This document shows positions 11,171 through 23,218 of a DNA stretch of 64,000 bases, piece by piece. The stretch comes from Burhinus oedicnemus. Lineage: Eukaryota > Chordata > Aves > Charadriiformes > Burhinidae. The number at the start of each line of letters is the position of its first letter. The stretch's first letter is position 1. The DNA lies in the NCBI GenBank assembly GCA_008921705.1, contig VFFE01009182.1, forward strand, positions 3,317,444 through 3,381,443, read 5' to 3'. The notes below the pieces were generated by a model that saw only the letters and a list, made by a program, of their open reading frames with translations, did not search any database and was not told where the DNA came from. Position numbers and translations under genes: made by a program.

Positions 11171-14100
11171 CTAGGTATGGGATAAATGACTAATACTTCT
11201 TTTCTTCCTTAACTTGCCTGCTCAGTCTCCCTTTTGATTAGAATCATTTCTTTTACAACAGTGTCTATGGAAAACAGAAGTGTATGTCTTCATTAAAATG
11301 TATCTCTGAGAGAGACCTAGGTAGAAATTCTGTGCACCTCATAACCAGTTGCCTCATTTTCCTAATAGTTAAGCTCTCATAACTGTAGATACATTATCCA
11401 TTTTCTCTCATTTCTTTTCACAGCTCCCATTACCTGCTTATTATTGATGTGACTTATTAAAATTTTCCAAAGACTTCTTGATAACTGTCAAGTCCTCTTG
11501 CCTTCCTACCAATGCAGTTATTATTTTAATCTTAATGACGACAATCAGACCAATTTTTTTGATGGCACTGGGGGTCTAATCAGAATCAGGAGCTAGTGTT
11601 GTTACACAACAATTACGAAGACACAAATCCTGTCCAAATGAAAAAAAAAGAAAAAAAAAGAAAAAAAGAGAAAGGAACAAAAGCAATGCAGTATAGCATG
11701 TATCAGGATAGCATATAGTAGTCTCATTACTTATTGTTGCTGCAAACTATCAACTTCAGTACATATATCCCACTTTCTTTCTTTACAATGTGAACATTCT
11801 CATGTTGTTCAAAATCAGTATCATACAAGAACATGTAGATTTTTCTACACAATAATGTTAATAAAATGTGTGTTACTACTATGTTCAAATTATACATAAT
11901 GAAAGCTGGTACCTCCCCACTTGTTTCTAAGTGGTGTTATTTTGCTCCATTCAAGAGTTTTTCTAAATAGAGTTAATCACATGTTGCCTAAGAGCAAGCA
12001 TGTAAATCAAGGACCTTTAGCTTTGACTCACAGTGCTGAAGGATACAGAATCACCTGTGATAAGAGATCTGCCTGTTCATCTGGACATCTTATATTGTAT
12101 TTTCTGATCTGTGTCAGTAAGGTGTACTCTAAAAAGTGGTACAAATCCATATTAAGCATTAAAGTACTTTGAAGAATTCAGTCAGTGACAAATGAACCAA
12201 TGCATCCTCTACTGTACATGGGAAAGGTAGAGTTATAGGAGGGAATGGAAGATACAGAACTGATTTCTAAGGACTCAGCTGTTGAGATAAGCCGTTTATC
12301 AGTTCTTTTCCAACTTTTGTGTCTAGCTAGTGAATTAGATAATTTGCTCTCCCTCTGTTCTGTACTCAGCATATTTTAAACTATGGTAGTAGAAAGTTTA
12401 TTTCACGCTGTACCTAAACAGTTCAGCCCATTAGTGCTGTCCTCCCTATTTTACTTGGTGGATAATTTCAGCAAGTCTCTCAGCATGCATTTTCACTTTG
12501 ATCATGCCCTTTCCATCCAGTTCAAGGGAATTAGTTGGGTTCTCAAGGGAGCTAAAGTAACTCTTCAGTTTGGTTTTGTTGAGGTTATTCACTCATTGGT
12601 GAAAAAATGGAACACCAACCAGGAAATATAGTTGCATATTTGGATTCCTTTTCCACTAGGATAATCCTTGAAAACAAAGCTTCATATGATGTAGATTCAT
12701 GCAGAATCATAGGACTAAGTGCACCTGGTAAGCAACAGGCAGCAAGTCATTTCAGCAACAAGTTTATTTGCTATAAGCAGAGATCCTGTGAATTGCTCAC
12801 CAAGTATGAAACAGTTTATTTAAGTGGCCTCCAAGGAAATGTTTGAGAGAAAGAATAGTTTATGTCACAAGTCAATTTGAAAAGGTTTGGTGACTTTTTT
12901 CATCTCTTTGACCTGATTGTCTGAAGCATCAGCGACCTCTTCCAATACGCACACAAACCTCAGTGTTAGATGTTTTCTCCAGCACCTTTGTTAACTTCTG
13001 TTGAGCTATTTCTACATGTTAAACTTGCAAGTATCCACACTCCTCTCGTTTCCTGTACAAAAATGTGCTTCCAGCTTCTATAGCTTACCTTCTTTTGTCG
13101 AAATATTGCTCGGTGCATAGACAATCTTAATGTTTATTCTTCACTAAACCCTGATATGCAGTTTAAGCTATTGTTTGTCCTGTGCGTTTTTTGCCAGATG
13201 CTAGAAATCCTGTTAAAATCGTATGTCTAGAATCTTTGAAAAATAATGAATGGAAGTGCAGTTCCAGCGGTGTGCTTTCCCATTGTATGTAGATAAAACA
13301 TAAGATTTAAAGGACTTGAAAGATTTCAATTGGCTGCATAGAATGCACTTGCATGATAAAGAACAAGCTTTGTGTTCACATTTATTGAAAAAGATAACAT
13401 ATATTTGGTATTCGTGAATATCCTGCTTCTCTGAATTATGAGTCGGTTGATCTGCACTCTTTCTGTCCAAATTTGAGGCTTTTGGGATCTTGGAAAATGG
13501 AACATTCTTTAGAAGGATTGCCTCAGTCTTGTTTTAAACTCCCTCCTTGTCAACCCTGTGCTTCACAGTGGTGTTTGAAAAAGTTGTTCCATTTGTGATA
13601 GTGTCAAACGTATTCAGTGACCGTTTATTATAGCAATGTGTGACAGACATCTGTTAGAAAGAAGAAAATAGTGCATTTTGCTAAATTAGCTATTGAATTT
13701 GCCTTGCCCAATCAGACAAGAGGTTTCAATATCACTTGTGAGACTGCTGGGAAGTGCTATTTAGAAAAAAAAAAATGCTCATTTTCTCAGCGCATACATG
13801 GCCATACGTTATCTTTATAGCAGCACCTAAATGCATTAATGACTTTCACAGATGAGTTTAGTTCTCCAGTGTTATTACAAAAGATAATGCAGTTTGGTAG
13901 CTGTTCCCTGGTGGGTTTCCCTGTTCAGAGATGAGTTTTGGAGATACCATCAGGTATTGCTACCTTCTATCACAGGAAGATTGCTATTTTTGCATGTGCT
14001 TCTTGCTTGTCTTGTGTATTCTCTTTATACATTTTGTGTTTTTATTGAATTTACTGTTATGGATAGTTGGTGAATAAGAACTAATCTTTAACAGCGTTAC

Positions 14101-16740
14101 AACTGTGTCTCCATGTAGATTTTTATGGCTGCGTATAGAAATATATTGTGTATAGCCTTTACATTAAAATTTACAGTATATTGAGGAAGGATACTTGAAA
14201 TAATATATTTTTTCTGTGTATATGGTTATAAATATTAATGATCTTTAATAATATTTAAGAAAATCAAAAGTGAAGCAGGATCTAGTGTTGAAGATAGCAA
14301 ATTTGCTAAAAAGTAGTAATTCTGTTGAGTGATACAGGATGAGGGTGTGTTGTTAGGGAAATTACAGTCAATAGTTCTGTGATTTTTTTTATTTACTTTT
14401 TTATTTTTATTTTTTTGAGCGAATATAGACTAGGGAAGCAGTTTAAACTTGACTTGTGAGGAGAGACAAGGTACAAATGGATAGTCAGTAAACACCTGCA
14501 TTGGTATCGTACAAAAATCTAAACAGACTCATCTTTGGCATGAAAGCTTTGTGTAAGTTTTATGTGATGCTAAGAACTTCTCAGCTTTCATTTCCTCATT
14601 TGCTCAGTAGTACACTGCACTGTCTTGAATTATTTTCTGTGAACATAGTCCTTGGAACTTTTCACACCAGCCCAGTTTCCTGGGCTACGTTGGCCTTGAA
14701 AGACTCCCAGAAATTTTCAGGAGCATTTGAAAATCTTCCAGCCTGAGCAAAACCACTGTATTTATAGACAGCTTATTGAAAAACTAAAAAAAAATATGCA
14801 CTATTATAAGCTACAAGAATTTGTTGAAAAAATGCTAGAATGAAATAATAAAAAAAAATTCCAGGACAATGCCTGTGTGTGACTTGCTCTGCTTTTCCCT
14901 TCCAAAAAGAAAGAAATAAACAAAAATTCTACTCAAAAAGCTCTTCAAATTTTAGTGAGAATTTTTCACCCTAATTAAAATATTTAGGTATTTTGATAGT
15001 TATCAGACAGCAAGGTAAAATATATCTCTACTAGAAATAAATTTTAATTATTTAATTTTCATGTTTCTTATTTCAGTTTTTCTGTTTTCAATCAGAAATG
15101 CAGTCTGAGTATTTTGTCCAGTTCTGTTCTATGGAGATTAAAATGTGAAGGCAATTCTAGCACATATTAGAAATTTTTTGGATTGAGATGATATAGCAAG
15201 TTTACTGCTACATAATATTTTGTCTTTATGGCTAGTATCTCAGTGTGAACTGGCTCTGAAAGTGAGATATTCCTTCAGTATATTTTCCACTTATGGTACT
15301 GTGCAGTGTTTCAGATGAAGCACAAATAATTATAATGGGTAATCAAACACAGAAAGATTGGGAACAGTGGCTGAGCCTATGTAAGCCTTTGTGTAGTCTT
15401 ATACAGTGTATGTGTGGCTGCATATCTAATGATTTGTGGGTTGTTTTTTTTTAAGATTAAATGCCTTTAGAAAGATGGAACAAGGGGTAATAGAACCCGT
15501 GTCCATGAGGCAGTTTCAGTTGCAAAGGTATATAGCAAAGCACCGTGACAAAAAAGTTGAACTCCAAGGCCTCTTCTACACTTAGGTCTATCACAGATAG
15601 ACTTGTGGGTTAAAATAAAGGATTGCTGCATGTGGAAGTAATGTCATTTTTATGTAAGAACTTTGAGTTCTTGCTTCCTTGTTCTTCCCATTCTACTGTT
15701 GGAGTGGCCTGGGAAAACACAATGTTCACTCTTACACTGAATCCCTTTTGGAAAGTTCAACATAACTATAAAGCAGCTTTTGAGTAGTGAAAACAAATTG
15801 TGTTTCTCCTATAAGAGAATGAAGCTCATGGAAGAGAATGAAGGTCAAAAGGTAAACTCAACTTCCTGCAGCAAATGTTTTTTGATCTGATCGCTGTTCA
15901 GAAGAGGAGCACAGCTTTTCCTTGCAGTGCATGTCGAAGCAAGAGATATCATCTAGCTAAAAATATCCATAAAACCTTCACCAATGTGCTTTTACTTTCT
16001 GACTTTCTTTTTTGTGTTTTGTTTGTATTGGAAATTTTCTGTGAATAGATCACTTCTATATTGTACAGCAAAAAAAGGAAAAGGGATGTGAAAAGTGAAA
16101 TGAAGAAACATGATTTGATAGGAAAATTATTACTCAGTGACATAGAAAAAGAGTTTGGGAAGAGACAAAAAGAAAAATGTCCACCAGAAATCAGAGCTAC
16201 TAGCAAAGAAATAGTGTCAGAGTTGGAAGTAGTAAAATTATTATTTTACATTGTTTTGAAAGTTGTTTCCATTGATTTAATCATGAGCTCTCCTAATGCA
16301 GTCTGATTCGGCTGTTTTCACTACAATCTCTGGCTCTAATTAAAGCACGGAGATTTGATTTCAGAACCTGATTGTTACCTTGAAGCTGTTCTTCTGGACT
16401 CTGTTAATGCTTTGTCAAAACCTTCTTTCGTATGCTGAACTTTGCAAGAAATCTAGTGAGAAGCAGTTTCTTGTTATGGGATTTTGGCATCTGTTCTTCA
16501 TACTCAGGAGCAAAAAGTGCTGAGACCATGAAAAGAAGCTGGCAATCAGGCTACGTACATGGGAGGGAGACACATTTTTCTTATATAGAGAACATCCCTC
16601 TTTTCCCCCGTGTAAGACATACAAACATTACTGGCAATAAAATGGAAGTTTCAGCAAAGCACCCGTGGACTCTATGACTCTGGGGGCACAAAATTACCTT
16701 CTTATGTTATACAGGTGGCTCCTCCATCAGTATCAGTTAA
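11171..16740. other. AT-rich noncoding DNA with A/T-rich simple tracts
   Basis: No gene is seen. Simple tracts include an A-rich run with regularly spaced G at about 11640-11672 and a T-rich run at about 14383-14416. Open frames are up to 88 codons, scattered and without domains. Confidence 0.7.
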
Positions 16741-16746
16741 TATTTT

Positions 16747-16778
16747 ACTAAATATTATTACTAAATATTATTACTAAA
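16747..16778. repeat. 13-bp tandem repeat, about 2.5 copies
   Basis: The unit ACTAAATATTATT occurs at 16747-16759 and again at 16760-16772, followed by a partial third copy. All copies are identical, consistent with a recent slippage event. Confidence 0.9.
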
Positions 16779-16952
16779 GCAAATGTGGGAACTTTGAGCT
16801 GTCTGTGCTCCATTACTACATTGATGGAGAAAATACTCATACTTCGTGGACTATTAGAGTGAAACTAGTTATTATTCTTAGAGGGTAATTTAGGGGAGTC
16901 TTTTTTTTTGTTATAGAGAGTCATGCCTTGGAAAAGACTTCTTTAACAACAA

Positions 16953-17002
16953 CAAAAAAAAAGAAGAGAGAGAAAAAGTAAGAGAAGAGGAAGGGAGATA
17001 AA
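16953..17002. repeat. Purine-rich tract
   Basis: A roughly 50-bp run of A and G (A9, then GA/GGA repeats) is broken by a single T. It follows an AAC-type triplet run at about 16946-16953. It is simple sequence with no coding value. Confidence 0.8.
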
Positions 17003-17089
17003 GTAGTGGCTTTAGACCAAAAATGCTATTACTTTATCCTTTCTTCTCAAGATAAGTGACTGCATAAGTACTATTTATTTTCCAAAATA

Positions 17090-17530
17090 AAAATCGCAGA
17101 ATGAATTGACTCTTATTTTTTTTCTGTGAATCCAACCACTACAGCCTTTAATGATACTGTGGCTTTCCTGGCTGGATCCAGCATTGGGTTTAATTGCTGT
17201 TACTGTTTTTAATTACTGATTTCACTTTTATTTGTTGAAGTCACAGATTTTTTGTATTTATCAATAAAAGGGTACATGAAGAGATCATAGCAGAATCAAG
17301 CGATTAAACTCTTAGTCTCAATTAAGTGAAACAATGCACGTATTGTCACTAAAACTATTTATTTTCTCCTCTTTAATTTGCTGTACCTAATTAGTTATAA
17401 TGTAGAGGCAATAAAAATCCCCAGCTTTTATTATTAAATTTTGTAAGTTACGCTCTTACTCCACCACTTCATCTCACTTTGAACAGTGCCTTTACAGGCA
17501 AATAATTCTACTCTTGCAGTGATTGGGATT
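17090..17530. promoter_or_regulatory. Candidate enhancer rich in homeodomain cores
   Basis: The interval has TTTAATTGC near 17189, TAATTA at 17210-17215 and TAATTA at 17388-17393, along with many ATTA cores, CAAT-type sites and a few isolated CpGs. It contains no microsatellite and no recognised repeat. This AT-rich but non-repetitive, site-dense texture resembles vertebrate conserved noncoding elements that bind homeodomain proteins. The AT-richness alone produces some of these cores, so the call needs a cross-species alignment. Confidence 0.3.
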
Positions 17531-19967
17531 ACTTATATGGCAAGAAAGTACTCAGGGAATGAGGATGTTAGACTCCAGACTTGAATAATGAGATGAGGTG
17601 CTTGGAAATGTTTAAGTAGGTGGGTAGGGTAGCAAAGATTTTACAGATGTATCATGGAGAAGTTAAAGCACTCATTATTTGAAAAGCAAAAGATGAGTGC
17701 CTTCAACTTAGAAAGGCAATGCAATACCCATTCTTGAATGCTTACAGCACTGGTCTCGCTCTGTTTGTTCTGCAGTGGGAATCCAGTTGATGATCACTGA
17801 AATCAAATAAGCCGTCCTTCTTTTCCTGTTCATAGCATACTGAATACATTATGGAAAAACTGTTATGACAGTTGTATTCATCTGTTACAGTTTTGGAAAA
17901 TGGAACATCTCATTCTTCTGTCCTTTTTCATGTGTGCCCGTAGGCAGACACGTCATTTCACTTACTTGAACTGCCTCATACTACCGTTATCCATTCAAGT
18001 TTAACTGTGTGCCTGAAAATTTTCATTGCTAATGGTGGCTATTTAGAAATGTGATGGACTGATAATTAGAGTTGTGCAGGCAGTGTTCCCTTTTAAATCT
18101 AAGGCAAGTTTGGTCAAATTTCAGCAAAGTCTTCTGCCACGCTTGCTAGCTGTGTAAGGCTTTGATTTAGGCTCTATCAGAGGTGGCTGAGTGTTTTCAG
18201 TTTGCTTTGGTTTCTTTCAGAGCCTTTGGCACAATTCTTGGTTTCTTGGATTTTCCATAGCACCATCTTTCTAAAAACACCTTAGTAGCTCTTGAAGTAC
18301 ATGCTGATATTATCGTCATTTCTAGCTTTGAATTTAATTTGTGGTGCCAAGTGATAAAAGTGATAAAAATACAGATGTTTATTATTAAGATTTGATAGTA
18401 ATGTAGAAATCTCTCCCAGAGCCGTGAATTTTAACTCAATCTATGGGGGTAACATTGCTGCTTTTGCCAGGTTTCCTGGGGATTCGTTATGGGAAAAGAA
18501 ATCCAACTTTATATGCAAATCTGGTGATAGAATGACTTAAACATGTGCTGGAAAGGACTATAACTAGTATGCCTGGAGGTATTCCCCTTGAGGTTCAGAC
18601 TGCCCTACAGCTATTCTTGTTATTATATACCGTACTCCTCTTAGGGTTCCCATTTTCTTCTTTGGGTACAAAATCAAGTTAATTCATAGTCTTTCTGTTC
18701 ATGCATAATTATGAAGTTTTGCAAAAGAAACGTTATGAAGTGTGATAGGTCCTCATAAAAGCACTGCATTTATGAAAAGCAGTTTCGACATTACTTCTTT
18801 AATTATATATGCAAGTAATATGCATTGGAAGGACTGGCATCAAGTTCCTGACTGCATTTCAAGTGGCTCCTTCTATAGTCTCTTAAAGAATGGGAGAGTA
18901 AGATGGGTTTAAAATTGCATTATTAGGGCTCACAGTTCCTAGCAGTCTCTTTCTTTAAAGAAATGGGCATATTGCATGTTTTTCTTGAAAACCAAAAGCA
19001 GGATATAGCGACTGTACTATTAGCACTTCTAAAAGAGTTATTAAAAAAAAAAAGGTAAGCAAAAGAATGACCACATGCAATTTATTTTTTACAACAAGAT
19101 GTGTGTGTGTGGTCCACTAAGAAAAAATAATATGCAAAATAATAAAACTTTTAACAGTCAAGTTGGGTCTAGTGAAGGTACTGGCATATAGTCACCTTTC
19201 TAACTCACAGGGTGTTAGTAAGAGAACTTAAGCTATGCTACTTTGACTTTTTCTTAGTGGTATTGAAGGGTTTGGGTGTAGCAATGTGTGCATTTGTCGC
19301 ATGGTTTTCACAGCTCCCTTTTGAATATCCAAACCTTTTCAACAAACTGAATTCTTACATTCTAAAATTTTCCTTGGATTGCAATGACCAGGCCTCTTCC
19401 TTCTCTGACAAATTTTCAGGTCAGGAGCTATGAGCCATTACCTTCTTACAGATTCTGGAGGCCTTGTTGCTCTAGCTGAATAAACCAAGGTACCTGTACT
19501 TCATAACAAGTTGGATACCCCTTTTCTTGGCTTACAGGACAGTCTTAGTTTGAACTACTGTATGTGGCTGAAACATAAACTAACAGGCATGCAGACTTTG
19601 TTCAAAAAATCACTTTTTATTTCAAACAATGTAAAAAATAGACTAAAGAAATAAATATATTTCCTCACCTCATTTCTTGACACGTCTCAGTGAAAAAGGC
19701 AGAGGTGCTTACGGCACCTAGAAGTCTTCATTGCTCTTTATTGGTATCTTCTGGAACACGGAGTTTCTCTTTTGTACCTGCAGTCATATTCCATCTGCTC
19801 TCTTTTTAAGAAAAAGCAAATCATCACTAAGCCTCTCTTTATAAATTCTATTAATTTTTTTTAGATGACCTTCTGACTGATCTTATCAGATGGTTAAAAA
19901 ATACCTCATCATCTAATGTATTACTAGCTACCACTCCCGTGCAACAAAAATTGGGAAGACACACTAC
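17531..19967. other. AT-rich noncoding DNA, no gene seen
   Basis: No exon, RNA gene or interspersed repeat is recognised. Small items: a 10-bp GTGATAAAA duplication near 18351-18368, an octamer ATGCAAAT at 18513-18520, and a poly-A run near 19042. Confidence 0.7.
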
Positions 19968-20363
19968 TGAGGTTGTTCAGCCTGGAGACGAGAAGGCTCC
20001 GGGGAGACCTTATTGCGACATTTCAGTACTTAAAGGGGGCCTACTGGAAAGTTGGGGAGGGGCTCTTTATCAGGGAGTGTAGTGATAGGATGAGGGGTAA
20101 TGGTTTTAAACTGAAAGAGGGTAGATTTAGATTAGATATTAGGAAGAAACTCTTTACTGTGAGAGGGTGGTGAGACACTGGAACAGGTTGTCCAGAGAGG
20201 TGGTAGATGCCCTGTCCCTTGAAACATTCAAGGTCAGGTTGGACAGGGCTCTGAGCAACCTGATCTAGTTGCAGATGTACCTGCTTGTTGCAGAGGAGGT
20301 TGAACTAGATGACCTTTAAAGGTCCCTTCCAACCCAAACTATTCTATGATTCTATGATTCTAT
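19968..20363 (+). mobile_element. CR1 LINE, 5'-truncated 3' end
   Basis: This is the last ~400 bp of a chicken-repeat-1 non-LTR retrotransposon, plus orientation. The frame from 19973 reads the C-terminal end of ORF2 (reverse transcriptase protein), with the characteristic RLRGDLI, then SDRMRGNG, then [13 protein letters not shown] order. It stops at about 20171, where the family reads on, and the later CR1 protein match is in another frame, so an indel has broken it. The 3' end is classic: GATGACCTTTAAAGGTCCC, CCAACCCAAACTATTC and a tail of ATTCTATG-type 8-mers ending near 20363. The element cannot move on its own because its 5' part is missing. CR1 copies with this tail are typical of birds and other archosaurs. 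Confidence 0.97.
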
Positions 20364-23180
20364 ACCCCTCATATCCCAAAGGATATTCAATAAATTATTC
20401 AAAGAAGCTTTTGTCCAAACAGTATTCACCAAGATTTAATGTTCCCTCGCTGCTAACCCTGTCTCATTTATCCTGTGGATGGAAATTTTCTATCGGTGTG
20501 ATGGGAAGTTCACAAAGACAACACAGAAGACAAATGTGTTTCATTCTAAAAGGAGTTTGCAGTCAGATGCAGATACACAGAAATGATGTAGTGAGAAAAG
20601 TCAAGCTGTGATTAAGGAAACCTGTATGAATACGTTCATTGGTAGAACTGGAGTACAGAGGAGCTCAAGTTGCCAGCTCAGTCTGTTTAAGAGCATCTTA
20701 AGATGCCCAAATTTAGGGAGTAAACTCCTACAAACTGCTATAGTTACAGTTCCAAAGGCTGAAGCTGTGACAAGCTCCATTACAGTGGTTGGGTTGTTTC
20801 TTTACCATTGCACTAGCAGCCCTTCTTAACACTGGTGTCTTGCCATGGTGAGGCTGCTTGTAAACTCATGTGACCAGACGCACAGCAGTGGTGGGAGATC
20901 CTCTGCTGGCAGTGCTGTTCAGATTGAGCAGACTATGGAGCAGAGGCCACGTCTGATGAATGAAGAACAACCTCTCCTTCTTTCAGGTCAGAGGCTTGGG
21001 AAAGAGGCACGGTCTTGTAGCCTCACCTTGTTCTTGATTTTACCACCCTCAGCTCTTTTGGCAATGCAGGTAATATTCAAATGATCTGTATAAAATATAC
21101 CAACAAAATTGCGCTTTGAAATAACGAATAACATGGATCAAATTAAAGGAACTAGTCTAGAACAGGACTGACTGCCAGTGAATGTTCTCTGGCTTCTACA
21201 TCTGATTTTGAAACATAAATTGCAGTGAGGTTTTGTGGCAGTCAAGCCTTCCAATACATATATCTCAACCAGTCACTTTCCTGATTAACCTTCATTTGTT
21301 CAAGAGGAAGATGCCAACATTGCCCACCACTGAAACTGAATATTCCATATACTGATAGTAGAAAACATAACTAATAAATCTCTTCCACAGTGACCATCAA
21401 TCTGTGTCCTGGATAACTCTTGTCCTAAAACAATTACCCTTGTTATATACTACTCCTATCTAGACAAGAACTCAAACGGAGAAGAATGTAATGCCCAACA
21501 AAGTCAGAAAGCTCCCAAGATAATAAATCTGCTCTACAGATTAATTTCTGTCTTATTATGAAGTTGCACAGGTTTCAAGGCATGACTGTTCTCACAAAGA
21601 GTGCCAACTAGAAAACTGAAGACTATCTTGATCTGTTCTAGACACTTAAATTTCTGTGATGTGTTTGTTGTTGTTTGAGTAAACTTCCGTAAATGTCAGA
21701 CATTAGTATTTTTTATCACTTAATTTTTTAATAATTTCATTATGTCTGTGTTCTTTAGACAAACGAGTACCTTTCCTAGTAGACCCAGAACTGAGGAAGC
21801 TCTTAGTTTCAATACTGGCTGTGAACCATGATAGCACTACTGTCCTCCCCCTCCACACCTTTTCCTCCGTTGTTTTCCTGCACTTTTTTGCAGAGTTTGA
21901 GCTTCAACAGTGTTTACTGCAGCGCTTCTCATTTGGATCTGCCTGCCACTCTGGTTTTATTTCAATACTGTTTTCTACTTCACTCAGCAGCTATGCATGT
22001 GCCCTTTCCAAATTAATGGATTGGAAAGGGCTTTCCATCAATGATTTATTTTCCAATTGCAACAATGCTGAAATGTGAAGAGATGAAATTGCATTTTCAC
22101 ATAGTCTAGAAAGTTGCTAAAGAAACTGAAAAACTTTGCTCAGCATTCTCTTTCAAGCACATTTCTCCGTGATTGCTTCAGTCTTCCCCTGTTCACTGTG
22201 ATAAAAGTTGCTTAACTCCATGTTGCTTATTAAGCATACTGCCACTTGTAGTTTCTGGTTCTAAACACTAGAAATACAATCTAAACACTTTTGGAAATAG
22301 CTGCTCTTGCTTGTCCCTACTCTGGCATGATGCCTTCAGTAACAAGTTATTTGTCTTCTTAACTTCACAAGTAAAATTTCTACCTGATCTTAAGAATCCA
22401 TACTGAATTCCAGACTTCAAAGTTCAGTAAAAATAGCAACAACTGCCAGTTGTGACATTGCTAATACATGTGTCTTCCTTTTAGAGTTTCCCTTCCTATG
22501 TATCATCTATTTAGTATTCCACACAAAGTTGATCAAAGGTAGTATTTTTATTCTGGTTTCTGTGACCATAAGTGATCTTGCAGTATGTCAGACAATGTGC
22601 TTCAAGTTAAGGTAGTCAGAAGCAGAAAGTTAAAGCAAAGAATACTGTTTGGTTCCGGAATAAAAAGTCAAATTGTGCTTCTGTGAAAAGAGAAAAAAAT
22701 CACTTTTAAATCAACAGCATATTTCCTTTCAGATATCTCCAAACTAAAATGATCGTGAGAGTATAGGATACAGGGTATCAGCTTACTCAGGACTTCTAAA
22801 GATCTGGTGCCCCTCAGTCCTATTGGACTGATTGTGGATTGGTTTCAGGTATCTATGAACTGCAGCTACGCTGAACAGCTTTGGCATTCTAGTGATGTAG
22901 CGATTAAACTCCTGAAAGTACATAAGAAATTCCTGTGATCTGCTGGCACAGGAGGTATTTTTCAGCATTTCTAGTTCATGTCCATATTAATAAAAGAAGT
23001 AGTATCGGGTCATTATTTTTAATTCCAGTATGCAATTGTCCATGCTGTTTAATTGTTAGCATGTTCCCTGACACAGTTTTGGCTTGTGGCTGAACACGTC
23101 TTAAGCAATACCATGGGCCAATTGGTATGATGTGGCATCCTATTTTTAGGAAACAGAATTAACTACATGGTTGTAAGCCT
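20364..23180. other. Noncoding DNA, no gene seen
   Basis: Open frames of up to about 85 codons occur on both strands, none with a domain I recognise. No further repeat is identified. Confidence 0.65.
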
Positions 23181-23187
23181 TGCCATT

Positions 23188-23218
23188 CTGTCCTCTGGCC
23201 CTGAGGTCCAGAGGACAG
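23188..23218. other. Stem-loop with 11-bp perfect arms
   Basis: CTGTCCTCTGG (23188-23198) and CCAGAGGACAG (23208-23218) are perfectly complementary, with a 9-nt loop. One further G-T pair can be added outside. The stem is GC-balanced in an AT-rich setting, so it would be stable as RNA or as a cruciform. It is too short for a normal miRNA precursor, whose stem runs about 30 bp. No T-run follows, so it does not look like an RNA polymerase III terminator. Confidence 0.85.

Noticed and set aside
19973..20173. 66-codon frame as a host gene
   Set aside because: It is the decayed C-terminal end of the CR1 ORF2 protein.
23188..23218. miRNA precursor
   Set aside because: The stem is only 11 bp with no extended pairing in the flanks, and it matches no miRNA I know.
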